From NCBI GenBank assembly GCA_003221515.1, contig QHSI01000101.1, forward strand, positions 67,735-131,020: DNA of 63,286 nucleotides, in the 5' to 3' direction. A program made the translations under genes and the position numbers. Under the pieces are notes generated by a model. The model searched no databases. It worked only from the letters and a program-made list of their open reading frames with translations, and was not told the DNA's origin. Each line of letters opens with the position of its first letter. Positions within the stretch are counted from its first letter, which is position 1. Source of the stretch: Candidatus Rokuibacteriota bacterium (lineage in GTDB: Bacteria; Methylomirabilota; Methylomirabilia; Rokubacteriales; CSP1-6). Positions 36,516-44,444 of the stretch are shown here, in pieces.

Positions 36516-37381
36516 GAGCGTCGCGCCATCAAGCCCTCCGGTCGCACGAACATCATCACGATGAAGAACGCGAAGGCGAACACGTACCCCCACTCGAGGT
36601 CCAGGTAGAGCCCGCCCAGCGCGATGATCTCCGCGAACACGAACGCGGCGACGAAGCCGCCCACGAAGTTGCCGAGGCTTCCGAGCACGCAGATCAAAAA
36701 GGTGATTGGCCCGAATGACAGTCCGACGAAGGGGTGAACGTCGTACTGCAGCACGAGCAGGCACGCGGCGAGCCCGGCCAGCCCGCCGCCGAGCGCCGAG
36801 GTGATCAGGTAGATCCGGCGGCTGTCGACGCCCATGAGCGGCATGATCTGGCGGTCCTGGGCGATGGCCCGGATCGCCGTCCCGGTGTAGGTGCGGGTCA
36901 GGAACAGGTAGACGAGCACCATCCCGATGAGCGCCGCGGCGAACGCCAGCAGGCGTGAGTAGCTGACGAACATCCCGGCCACCTTGAGGACCGGCAGGCG
37001 CAAGCCGAGGTTCTTGAATTCGATGCCGAAGAGGACGGTGGCCGCGGATTGCAGGAAGAACAGCACGCCGCCGGTGGCCAGGAGCTGATTGATGGGCGCC
37101 GCGCCCAGCAGCGGCGCGATCACCAGCACGTGCAGGAGCACGCCCAGGACCGCCACGGCCACGATGCAGACGGCCGCCGCCGCCACGATCGGCGCGTGGT
37201 AGACCGTGTACAGGAAGTACATCCCGTACATCCCGAGCATGATCAGCTCCGCGTAGCAGATCCACACGACGTCGATCACGCCGAAGATCAGGTTCAAGCC
37301 GAGCGAGAGCAGGGCCAGGACGCCGCCCAGCAGCACGCCGTTGAGCAGCGCCTCGAGCAGGAAGATGTCGACGATGGCCAT
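36512..37381 (-). CDS. livH: LivH-type ABC permease of the second Liv operon
   Basis: A 289-residue permease with about eight helices. It has LSLGLNLIFGVIDVVWICYA near residues 25-45, a variant of the LivH N-G-A-H/G region, and the coupling loop AIAQDRQIMPLMGVDSRRI. Standard in length. It lies 19 bases after the livF stop and overlaps livM by four bases. Gene order in this operon is K-G-F-H-M, unlike K-H-M-G-F in the first, so the two importers are not a recent duplication. Confidence 0.92.
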   Translation of the reverse strand: MAIVDIFLLEALLNGVLLGGVLALLSLGLNLIFGVIDVVWICYAELIMLGMYGMYFLYTVYHAPIVAAAAVCIVAVAVLGVLLHVLVIAPLLGAAPINQLLATGGVLFFLQSAATVLFGIEFKNLGLRLPVLKVAGMFVSYSRLLAFAAALIGMVLVYLFLTRTYTGTAIRAIAQDRQIMPLMGVDSRRIYLITSALGGGLAGLAACLLVLQYDVHPFVGLSFGPITFLICVLGSLGNFVGGFVAAFVFAEIIALGGLYLDLEWGYVFAFAFFIVMMFVRPEGLMARRS

Positions 37382-37400
37382 GGCGCGACGGTCCCCTTCC

Positions 37401-38105
37401 TCAGACTCCGAGATACGCGTCGCGGATCGTGCCGCTGGCCAGCAACTCGGCGGCCGCGCCGGCGGCGCGGATGCGCCCGGTCTTCAGCACGTAGGCGCGA
37501 TCGACGACGCGAAGCACCTGCTGTACGTTCTGCTCGACGATCAGCACGGTGAGGCCGCCGGCCCGGAGCCGCTTCACCAGCTCGAAGAGCTGCTCGACGA
37601 TGACGGGCGCCAGGCCGGCCGAGGGCTCGTCCAGCAGGAGCAGCTTCGGCTCGGACATGAGGGCGCGGCCGATCGCGCACATCTGCTGCTCGCCGCCGGA
37701 CATACTGCCGGCCAGCTGCTCCCGGCGTTCGGCCAGGCGGGGGAAGAGCTCGTAGACGACCGCGAGCCGCTGGCGGAACCCCGGGCGGGCCGCCGGCGTG
37801 AAGCCGCCCATCTTGAGGTTGTCCTCGACGGTCATGCGCGGGAAGAGGCGGCGGCTCTCCGGCACATGCGCGATTCCGAGCTCGACGATCCGGTGCGACG
37901 CCGTCCTGGCGAGATCGACACCTTCCATGACGATCGTTCCCCCGCTCGGACGCAGCAGACCGGAGACGACGCGCATGAGCGTGGTCTTGCCAGCGCCGTT
38001 GGGGCCGATGACGCCGACGGCCTCGCCCTGCCGGACCTCGAGCGAGACGTCGAACAGCGCCGGGAAGGAGCCGTAGCCTGCGTGGACCGAGCTCAGCGTG
38101 AGCAT
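37401..38105 (-). CDS. livF: LivF-type ABC transporter ATP-binding protein (second operon)
   Basis: A 234-residue ATPase: Walker A GPNGAGKTTLMRV, AHVPESRRLFPRMTVEDNLKM, signature MSGGEQQMCAIGRAL, Walker B LLLLDEPSAGLAP and the VEQN switch region. It follows livG by 22 bases. All catalytic motifs are intact. Confidence 0.93.
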   Translation of the reverse strand: MLTLSSVHAGYGSFPALFDVSLEVRQGEAVGVIGPNGAGKTTLMRVVSGLLRPSGGTIVMEGVDLARTASHRIVELGIAHVPESRRLFPRMTVEDNLKMGGFTPAARPGFRQRLAVVYELFPRLAERREQLAGSMSGGEQQMCAIGRALMSEPKLLLLDEPSAGLAPVIVEQLFELVKRLRAGGLTVLIVEQNVQQVLRVVDRAYVLKTGRIRAAGAAAELLASGTIRDAYLGV

Positions 38106-38127
38106 GCGCGCCTCGAGCGGAGCGGAC

Positions 38128-38883
38128 TCAGGCGCGGCCCGTGCCGGCCACCGCGCGCATCGCAGCCGCCTGCGTCCCGAGATAGACCTCGATGACGCGC
38201 GGATCGTTCGCCACCGCGGCCGGCTGGCCCTCGGCGATCTTCTCGCCGTGATCGAGCACGATGATCCGGTCGACCACCCGCATGAGATGGCCCATGATGT
38301 GCTCGACCCAGACGATGGTGATGTCGAGGTCGCGGCAGATCCGGCGCAGCAGATCGGCGGCCTGATCCATCTCGTGCTCGTCGAGACCGCTGAGGCTCTC
38401 GTCGGCCAACAGGAGCTTCGGCTCCGTGGCCAACGCCTTGGCGAGCTCGAGCTTCTTCAGCGCCGCGGCGCCCAGCCCTTCGACGGAGGCCGCGCGATCG
38501 GTCGGCAGCCCCACCAGCCCCAGCGCGCGCTCGGCCGCCTCGAACGCTTTGAGGCGCGAGCGCCGCCCCTGCCCGTAGTAGCCCGCCAGCACCACGTTCT
38601 CGACCAGCGAGAGGCGGCGGAACGGGCGTGGGATCTGGAAGGTGCGGCCGATGCCGAGGTTGATGATCCGATGCGGCGGCTGGCCGGCGATCTCGCGTCC
38701 GGCGAACCGGATCGAGCCGCCGGTGGGCGCCAGCGTCCCGGAGACCATGTTGAAGATGGTGCTCTTGCCGGAGCCGTTGGGGCCGATCAGACCCAGGATC
38801 TCGCCCTTGTGGACCTCGAACGACACGGCGTTGACGGCGGTGAAGCCGCCGAACCGCTTGGTCAGGCCCTCGATCTTCAGCAA
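38128..38883 (-). CDS. livG: LivG-type ABC transporter ATP-binding protein (second operon)
   Basis: A 251-residue ATPase: Walker A GPNGSGKSTIFNM, GRTFQIPRPFRRLSLVENV, a weak signature region GLGAAALKKLELAKAL, and Walker B LLLADESLSGLDEHEM with the switch His in VEHIMGH. Walker B is ADES rather than the usual DEP form, with the catalytic Glu kept. It starts 30 bases after the livK-like stop. Confidence 0.92.
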   Translation of the reverse strand: MLKIEGLTKRFGGFTAVNAVSFEVHKGEILGLIGPNGSGKSTIFNMVSGTLAPTGGSIRFAGREIAGQPPHRIINLGIGRTFQIPRPFRRLSLVENVVLAGYYGQGRRSRLKAFEAAERALGLVGLPTDRAASVEGLGAAALKKLELAKALATEPKLLLADESLSGLDEHEMDQAADLLRRICRDLDITIVWVEHIMGHLMRVVDRIIVLDHGEKIAEGQPAAVANDPRVIEVYLGTQAAAMRAVAGTGRA

Positions 38884-38913
38884 GGTGTCAGGTCGAGACG
38901 CCCTCGCGGCCGG

Positions 38914-40233
38914 TCACTGCGCCGCGTACGGCGACGTGCCCGGGAGCGGCAGCACCGGCTCGCGCTGCTGCAGGCTCGCCGGCCAGACGATGTACGGCTT
39001 GTCGTCGACGTACTGGACGATGACCGGGAACGCCCGATCGTTCTGCCCGGCCATGGGCGAGCCCTCGCCCAGGAACTTCACGCCGAAGCCCAGCATCGTG
39101 CCGCCCTCCGGCAGGTCGACCTCGAGGGCGGCCTTGCGCAGCGCTTCGGCGTCGATGCCACCGTGCTTCTTGATGGCGCGCGGCAGCACCTCGGTCATGA
39201 ACACGTACGTGTTGCTGGCGGACATCCCGACGTGCGCCGACTTGACCTGGGTGCCGGGGCGCGCCTTCTCGTACTCGTCGCCGATCAGCTTGATCATGGG
39301 CGGCAGCTCTTTCTTGAGCGCCTTCTCGTTGGTCAGCCAGATCGAGATCGGATCGACGTTGAAGAACCAGTTCACGTCCTTTCCGAGCGACTCCTTCAGC
39401 TTGTCGTACACGCCGTAGCCCGCGCCGTGGCCGATCAGCGCGCTGAAGCGCAGCCCCTGCTCGCGCGCCTGCCGCAGGAACAGCGTGATGTCGGGGTTGT
39501 AGCCGGTGTGGAAGACGACGTCCGGGCGTCCGCGCTTGAGCTTGGTGACGAGCGACGCCAGGTCGGGCGCGGTCGCGGCATACCCTTCCTTGAGGACGAT
39601 GCTGAAGCCGGCCTTCTTGGCCCCTTCCTCGTTCCCCTTCGACACGTCGACGCCGTACGCCCCGTCCTCGTGGATGATCGCGACCCGGAGGTCCTTGGCG
39701 TCCTTGCCGAGCTTCGCCTTCGCGTTCTTGGCGACGAAGTCGGCCGACATCAGGCCGAACTGCCGGCCGCTCGGCTGCGTCCGGAACACGTACTTGAGGT
39801 TGCGGTTCTCGAGCACCGCCGAGGAGATGCAGGTGGTGATCCACATGAACTTCTTGAGCTGCTCGATCCGCGCCGCCGCCGGCACGCACTCCGCCGACGA
39901 GTAGAAGCCCAGCAGCATGTCGACCTTCTCCTGCTCAATCATGCGCACCGCTTCGTTGATGGCGACGTCGGGCTTGCTCTGGGCGTCGGCGTAGAGCGCC
40001 TCGATCTGATAGCCCTCGACGCCGCCCTTCTTGATGAAGTAGTCGATCATGATCTTGGCGCCGAGCGCGTGCAGCTCGGATCCGCCGCCGGCGAACGGCC
40101 CGGTGTAGTCGTACACGACGCCGATCTTGAGCTTCTTGCCCTGGGCGAACGGGGCCGGGGTCCAGACCACGCCCAGCGCGAGCGCGGCCGCGACGAGGGC
40201 GAACGCGAGACGACTCGACCGATGGCGACACAT
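38914..40233 (-). CDS. LivK-like substrate-binding protein of the second Liv operon
   Basis: A 439-residue Peripla_BP_6 receptor. The signal peptide has the core LAFALVAAALALGVVW and cleaves near FAQ/G; then KIGVVYDYTGPFAGGGSELH starts the mature domain. GYNPDITLFLRQAREQGLRF and VGMSASNTYVFMTEVLPRAI are further family blocks. ATG 40233 is preferred over 40248 because GGGAGGTCGTC precedes it. A strong promoter lies 37-65 bases upstream. Ligand unknown. Confidence 0.92.
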   Translation of the reverse strand: MCRHRSSRLAFALVAAALALGVVWTPAPFAQGKKLKIGVVYDYTGPFAGGGSELHALGAKIMIDYFIKKGGVEGYQIEALYADAQSKPDVAINEAVRMIEQEKVDMLLGFYSSAECVPAAARIEQLKKFMWITTCISSAVLENRNLKYVFRTQPSGRQFGLMSADFVAKNAKAKLGKDAKDLRVAIIHEDGAYGVDVSKGNEEGAKKAGFSIVLKEGYAATAPDLASLVTKLKRGRPDVVFHTGYNPDITLFLRQAREQGLRFSALIGHGAGYGVYDKLKESLGKDVNWFFNVDPISIWLTNEKALKKELPPMIKLIGDEYEKARPGTQVKSAHVGMSASNTYVFMTEVLPRAIKKHGGIDAEALRKAALEVDLPEGGTMLGFGVKFLGEGSPMAGQNDRAFPVIVQYVDDKPYIVWPASLQQREPVLPLPGTSPYAAQ

Positions 40234-40269
40234 GACGACCTCCCGCATACGATTCGTTCTGTGCGCGCC

Positions 40270-40298
40270 ATTAGAAGTTGGCCCTCGGGCCTTGTCAA
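40270..40298 (-). promoter_or_regulatory. Strong sigma70-type promoter for the second Liv operon
   Basis: On the minus strand TTGACA (40298-40293) and TCTAAT (40275-40270) are exactly 17 bases apart, 37 bases before the livK-like ATG at 40233. The -35 is perfect and the -10 matches five of six positions. The -35 overlaps the stop codon of the hydratase remnant. Confidence 0.75.
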
Positions 40299-40383
40299 GA
40301 GGCGCGCGGCCGTTTCTCGGCGAATTCCTTGAGCCCGGCGAGTACGAGATGGACCTGCGCGGCGTCGCGCGCGAGGTCTCGCT
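40295..40383 (-). pseudogene. Possible C-terminal scrap of an enoyl-CoA hydratase/isomerase
   Basis: Immediately after the reductase stop, a second frame reads ERDLARDAAQVHLVLAGLKE then FAEKRPRAS and a stop at 40295. A final helix followed by a short K-R-P tail is typical of crotonase-family C-termini. Only about 29 residues are present, with no start. The junction at the neighbouring stop codon is like that at 8371. Assignment is weak because the match is short. Confidence 0.35.
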
Positions 40384-41274
40384 CTAGCCGCGCACCTCGA
40401 CGCCGGCGAGACGCTCGAGCACCCGGATGATCGCGGGGCCGTCCTGCTTGCCGAGGCCGGCGGCGCGCGCCATCTGGTAGACCTGCTGGCTCACGTTGGC
40501 CAACAGCAGCGGGACGCCGAGCTGCTTGGCGAACGCGGTCTCGAGCTCCTGGTCCTTGAAGTAGATGTCGATGGTGCCACCCGGCGCGAAGTCGCGCGCC
40601 AGGATCTTGGGCACGCGCCCCTCGAACGCGGCGCTGGTGCCGGTGCTGACGCGCACGACCTCGTAGATCGTCCGCGGATCGAGCCCGGCCTTCACGCCCA
40701 TCACGAGCGCTTCGGCGACCGCTACCAGATTGACCTGAACGAGCATGTTGTTGACGAGCTTCATCGCCAACCCCTGCCCCAGGCCACCCACGTGGAAGAT
40801 CTTGGTGCCCATCGCCTTGAACAGATCGCGGCACGCCTCGAACGTCTCGGTGGCACCGCCGCCGATGATCGAGAGCTCGCCGGTTCCCGCGCGCTCGGTG
40901 CCGCCGCTCACCGGGGCGTCGAGCATGGCGATCCCGCGCGCCGCCAGTTCCTGACCGAGCCGCTTGGCGACGAGTGGATCGATCGTGCTCATGCAGATCA
41001 CGATGTGGCCCGGCCCGGCGCTCCGGATGATCCCGCGCTCACCGGCGATGACCGCTTCGGCCTGCGCCGTGGTCTCGACGATGCAGATCGTGCGTGTCGT
41101 GCTCGCCGCCACGCGCTCGGGGGAGTCGGCGACCGTCGCGCCCTTCTGGCGCAGCGGCTCGACCTTCACGGGATCGATGTCGTGGACGACCAGCGGGAAC
41201 CCGCGCTTGACGAGGTTCAGCGCCATCGGCCGCCCCATCGCGCCGAGTCCGATGAATCCGACGGCTCCAGCCAT
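40384..41274 (-). CDS. 3-hydroxyisobutyrate dehydrogenase / tartronate semialdehyde reductase family enzyme
   Basis: A 296-residue NAD(P)-dependent beta-hydroxyacid dehydrogenase. It has the Rossmann motif VGFIGLGAMGRPMALNLV, the substrate motif DAPVSGGTERAGTGELSI and the catalytic Lys in GLAMKLVNNML. The downstream helix DFAPGGTIDIYFKDQELE is standard. These enzymes interconvert a hydroxyacid and its semialdehyde. It stands between its own promoter-like sequence (41314-41342) and the second Liv operon, so it may be expressed with that operon. Confidence 0.88.
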   Translation of the reverse strand: MAGAVGFIGLGAMGRPMALNLVKRGFPLVVHDIDPVKVEPLRQKGATVADSPERVAASTTRTICIVETTAQAEAVIAGERGIIRSAGPGHIVICMSTIDPLVAKRLGQELAARGIAMLDAPVSGGTERAGTGELSIIGGGATETFEACRDLFKAMGTKIFHVGGLGQGLAMKLVNNMLVQVNLVAVAEALVMGVKAGLDPRTIYEVVRVSTGTSAAFEGRVPKILARDFAPGGTIDIYFKDQELETAFAKQLGVPLLLANVSQQVYQMARAAGLGKQDGPAIIRVLERLAGVEVRG

Positions 41275-41313
41275 CTCGCCCTCCTTTACCTTCTACCTTC
41301 ACGCGCCGCCAGC

Positions 41314-41342
41314 ACGGTAATCTCCGCGTTCCACCCCGTCAA
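41314..41342 (-). promoter_or_regulatory. Candidate promoter of the hydroxyacid dehydrogenase gene
   Basis: On the minus strand TTGACG (41342-41337) and TACCGT (41319-41314) are 17 bases apart, 40 bases before ATG 41274. The -35 is near consensus; the -10 keeps three of six positions. Confidence 0.45.
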
Positions 41343-41437
41343 CCTGCGCCTCCGGGGATGCGCGCGCATCGAGCGTCGGGAAACCCCCTCCGACGTCGCG
41401 GCTATGCGCGTCGGGCCGGACGGGCCCGGCGTTCAGG

Positions 41438-41788
41438 CTATCGGAGATCTCCGAAGATCCGTAGCTTCAGCTTTCGCGGAACCCAGGCGGCGAGAACGTG
41501 CGCGGCGCGCGCGACGCGTTCGAGTGACTCCGGACTCCCGGGCCAGTACTTGAGCACGAGGGCCCGGTTCACGTAGCTCAGCATGCCGTCGACCACGATC
41601 GCCGCGACGAACAGATCGTCGAAGTAGCCGAGGACGGGAATGAAGTCCGGGATCAGGTCGACCGGCGAGAGGAGGTAGAGCACCGCGGCCGCCAGCGCGA
41701 TCTTGGCGGCCTTCGGCAGCACCGGGTCCACGGCGAGCCCGCCGATCGTCCGGACGATGTCGGGCAGCGCACGGAGCAGCGCCCTCAT
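41438..41788 (-). CDS. YkvA-like (DUF1232) small membrane protein
   Basis: A 116-residue protein whose core KIALAAAVLYLLSPVDLIPDF and PVLGYFDDLFV is the DUF1232 signature. One hydrophobic segment and the conserved SPVDLIPD motif are visible. Function in the family is unknown. ATG 41788 overlaps the stop of the HdrD-like gene (ATGA), so they are co-translated. Its last codons contain the perfect 14-base palindrome TCGGAGATCTCCGA (41441-41454). Confidence 0.85.
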   Translation of the reverse strand: MRALLRALPDIVRTIGGLAVDPVLPKAAKIALAAAVLYLLSPVDLIPDFIPVLGYFDDLFVAAIVVDGMLSYVNRALVLKYWPGSPESLERVARAAHVLAAWVPRKLKLRIFGDLR

Positions 41789-43770
41789 TCGAGGCTGTCG
41801 GCGACCAGCTCGCTCACGTCCTTGACGTGCAGCGTCTCTTCGGCGCCCTTCACCTTGCGGCCGAGGTCGACCATGGCCAGGCAGAACGGGCAGCCCGTGC
41901 CTACCATGTCCACCTTGGCCGCGAGCGCTTCCTCGACGCGGATGATGTTCACGCGCTTCTGCGCCTTGACCTCCATCCACATGTGGCCGCCGCCGCCGCC
42001 GCAGCAGAGGCCGCGCTCGCGGTTGCGCGGCAGCTCGACCAGCCGCAGCCCGGGTACGGCCTTCGCGACGTTGCGTGGAGCCTCGAGGATGCCGTTGTAG
42101 CGGCCGAGATAGCACGAGTCGTGGAACGCGATCGCCGCGTCCAGGGCGCGCTTGGGCCGGATCCGGCCGGCCTTGATCAGCTCCTCGATGACCTGGGAGT
42201 GATGGAGGACCTTGTAGGTCCCGCCGAACTGGGGGAATTCGTTCTTGATCGTGTTGAAGCAGTGCGGGCAGTGCGTGACGACCTTGCGGAACCGGTACTT
42301 CTTGATCGCGCCGACGTTCTCCTGCTGGAGGGTCTGGTAGAGGTATTCCTCGCCGAGCCGCCGGGCGACCTCGCCGTGGCAGCGCTCTTCCTGCATCACC
42401 GCGAAGCTCACCCCGGCGGCCTTGAGGATCTTCACGACGGAGCGCGCGATGGCCTGGTTGCGCCGGTCGTACGACGCCGAGCAGCCCACCCAGTAGAGGT
42501 ACTCGACCTCCTGATCGGGCTGGAGCACGGGGACGTCGAGCCCCTGCGCCCACGCGAGCCGCTCGCCGGCCGGCAATCCCCAGGGATTCCCGGCGCGCTG
42601 GATGTTCTGGAGCGATTGCGGCGCCGTGGAGGGCAAGGCGCCTTCGGAGAGCGTCAGATAGCGGCGGAGGTCGATGATCGTGTCGACGATGTCGATGAAG
42701 GCCGGGCACTCTTGGACGCACGCCATGCACGTCGTGCACGCCCACAGCTCGTCGGCCTTGATCAGCTCGCCGTGGATCGGGCCGGGCAGCTGGCCGTGCA
42801 TGTGGCGCTTGAGCTTCACGATGATCTGCTTGGGCGAGAGCGCCGTGCCCGACAGGTAGGCCGGGCAGGCCGCCTGACAGCGGCCGCACTCCACGCACGC
42901 GTCGAAGTCGAGCCGCCGCTTCCACGAGAACTCCTCGAGCTTCGACACGCCGAGGGACTCGGCCTCCTCGATGTTCTTGATCTCCCGGATCTCGCCCCGG
43001 GACCCGAGCTTCGAGAAGAAGATGTTGAGCGGGGTCGTCAGCAGGTGCACGAAGTACGAATACGGGACGACCGTGATGAAGAGCAGCGCGATGATCGCGT
43101 GAAAGACCCACGTCGCGACGTGGAGGAGGCGCAGCGCGCCTTCCGTCATGCCGAGCGCCAGGAACCCGCGGCCCAGCGTCCAGCCGACCGGTGACCACGG
43201 CGCCCACCACGGATTCACGACCGCGAGCCGGCACGCTTCCATCACGAAGCCGGTCACGTTGATGACGAAGAGCAGCGTCAGCATCCACGCGAAGCGCGAG
43301 GTGGCGTCGACGTGCGCCGGGCGGAGGACGAAGCGGCGCCACACCGCCATGCCCAGGCCGATCACGAAGAAGAGGCCGAACAGGTCGAGCGTCGTCTCGT
43401 AGAAGAGGTAGAACGATCCCTTCAGGAGCTTGTAGCCGAACAGGGGCAGCGTGACGTCCCAATCGATCGTGGCTAGCACGGTGCCCATGAACAGGGCCAG
43501 AAAGCCCCAGAACATGATCGCGTGCATGATCCCCGGATAGGCCTGCGAGAGCGTGCGGGCCTGCCCGAGCGCGTGCGCGATGACGAGGCGGGTGCGCTCC
43601 GGGATCCGGTCGAATCGGTGCTCGGGTACGCCGCGCCGCCAGAGGCTCACCCGCTGCCACATTCCGTACGCGAAGATCGCGACAGCCAGCGCGCCGCCGA
43701 CGTAGAGCGCGACCTGGGCCCAGCCGGGAACGTTCCAGAACGTGTCGCGGAAGGCAACGGACGGGGTCAT
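41785..43770 (-). CDS. HdrD-like membrane-bound iron-sulfur oxidoreductase (nitrate-reductase-gamma-like + 4Fe-4S + CCG domains)
   Basis: A 661-residue fusion. The N-terminal half has about five to six helices like the heme-b gamma subunit of nitrate reductase. It is followed by two 4Fe-4S motifs, CVECGRCQAACP and CTTCMACVQECP, and a C-terminal half with two cysteine-rich CCG domains (WVGCSASYD...ERCHGE and CYLGRYN...LCCGGGGG, with CPHC between). This is the plan of electron-transfer proteins that move electrons between a dehydrogenase or ETF and the quinone pool. ATG 43770 removes a 38-residue tail that would read through a hairpin. Two cytochromes lie upstream. Confidence 0.88.
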   Translation of the reverse strand: MTPSVAFRDTFWNVPGWAQVALYVGGALAVAIFAYGMWQRVSLWRRGVPEHRFDRIPERTRLVIAHALGQARTLSQAYPGIMHAIMFWGFLALFMGTVLATIDWDVTLPLFGYKLLKGSFYLFYETTLDLFGLFFVIGLGMAVWRRFVLRPAHVDATSRFAWMLTLLFVINVTGFVMEACRLAVVNPWWAPWSPVGWTLGRGFLALGMTEGALRLLHVATWVFHAIIALLFITVVPYSYFVHLLTTPLNIFFSKLGSRGEIREIKNIEEAESLGVSKLEEFSWKRRLDFDACVECGRCQAACPAYLSGTALSPKQIIVKLKRHMHGQLPGPIHGELIKADELWACTTCMACVQECPAFIDIVDTIIDLRRYLTLSEGALPSTAPQSLQNIQRAGNPWGLPAGERLAWAQGLDVPVLQPDQEVEYLYWVGCSASYDRRNQAIARSVVKILKAAGVSFAVMQEERCHGEVARRLGEEYLYQTLQQENVGAIKKYRFRKVVTHCPHCFNTIKNEFPQFGGTYKVLHHSQVIEELIKAGRIRPKRALDAAIAFHDSCYLGRYNGILEAPRNVAKAVPGLRLVELPRNRERGLCCGGGGGHMWMEVKAQKRVNIIRVEEALAAKVDMVGTGCPFCLAMVDLGRKVKGAEETLHVKDVSELVADSLE

Positions 43771-43846
43771 GAGCGCTCCAACCTTAGCACAGGGCGGATT
43801 GCCGTCGGGGCGCCGCATGGCAGCCGTGGAGTTATAGCTCAGTGTG

Positions 43847-43875
43847 TCGGGGGGAGCGGCGGACGCTCCCCCCGA
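43847..43875. terminator. Perfect GC hairpin between the cytochrome c' gene and the HdrD-like gene
   Basis: TCGGGGGGAGCG (43847-43858) and CGCTCCCCCCGA (43864-43875) form a 12-base-pair stem with a 5-base loop, 20 bases after the cytochrome c' stop. There is no T-run. On the minus strand a TATAAC box follows a few bases later, so the structure could end one transcript just before a promoter for the next gene. Confidence 0.5.
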
Positions 43876-43894
43876 GGACGACAACAGCCCGACT

Positions 43895-44392
43895 TCAGCG
43901 CGTCGGCGGCGCCGGCTGTTGGGGTGGCGGAACGCGAAATGGCTGGTGACAGGTCCCGCACGCCTGCCGGCCGAACTCCTTCGCGACGGCTTCGGTGGCT
44001 GCGAGGTCCTTGCTCCGCGCGGCGTCCCGCAGCTTTTCGGCCTGCATCGCGTAATTCTTGACCGCGGATTCGAACTCGGGCCACTTCTGCCAGATCTCGG
44101 GCTTGGCCTTGGACTTCTCGGTCAGCGAGCCCTCGGGAAACAGCGCGGTGATCTGTGTGGCGATGAGCGCCATCGTCTCGGCGTTCACCGCGACCGCCTC
44201 GGCGTTGCCGGCCTTCAGCTTCGCCTGAGCGTCCGCCCAACTCGCGCCGTTGAGCTTCATGAGCCGCTGGCGATCGGCGACGACGTCGCTCGTCCAGATC
44301 TTGGCCGTGGATTGACCGGTCGCGGAGCCGGCGAGCGCCAGCGCCACGAGGCTCCCGAGAACGACACCAGCGCGGACGTGTTTCGATTTCAT
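43895..44392 (-). CDS. Class II c-type cytochrome (cytochrome c'-like)
   Basis: A 165-residue exported protein. The signal peptide covers about residues 1-26 (VVLGSLVALALAGSATG). The mature part is helical and ends with the heme motif ACGTCHQPFR near residues 146-155, the C-terminal position typical of cytochrome c' and c556. The proline-rich tail follows. It probably carries electrons in the periplasm. It lies 52 bases downstream of the diheme cytochrome gene on the same strand. Confidence 0.85.
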   Translation of the reverse strand: MKSKHVRAGVVLGSLVALALAGSATGQSTAKIWTSDVVADRQRLMKLNGASWADAQAKLKAGNAEAVAVNAETMALIATQITALFPEGSLTEKSKAKPEIWQKWPEFESAVKNYAMQAEKLRDAARSKDLAATEAVAKEFGRQACGTCHQPFRVPPPQQPAPPTR

Positions 44393-44444
44393 CGTTCCTC
44401 CTTCGGCAGAGCGGGGTTGACCTGGTTGTCGAGTGACGCTGCCA

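Noticed and set aside
43826-43862. tRNA-like start (TATAGCTCAGTG)
   Set aside because: It resembles a D-arm, but there is no anticodon arm, T-arm or acceptor pairing; the following bases are the hairpin at 43847-43875.
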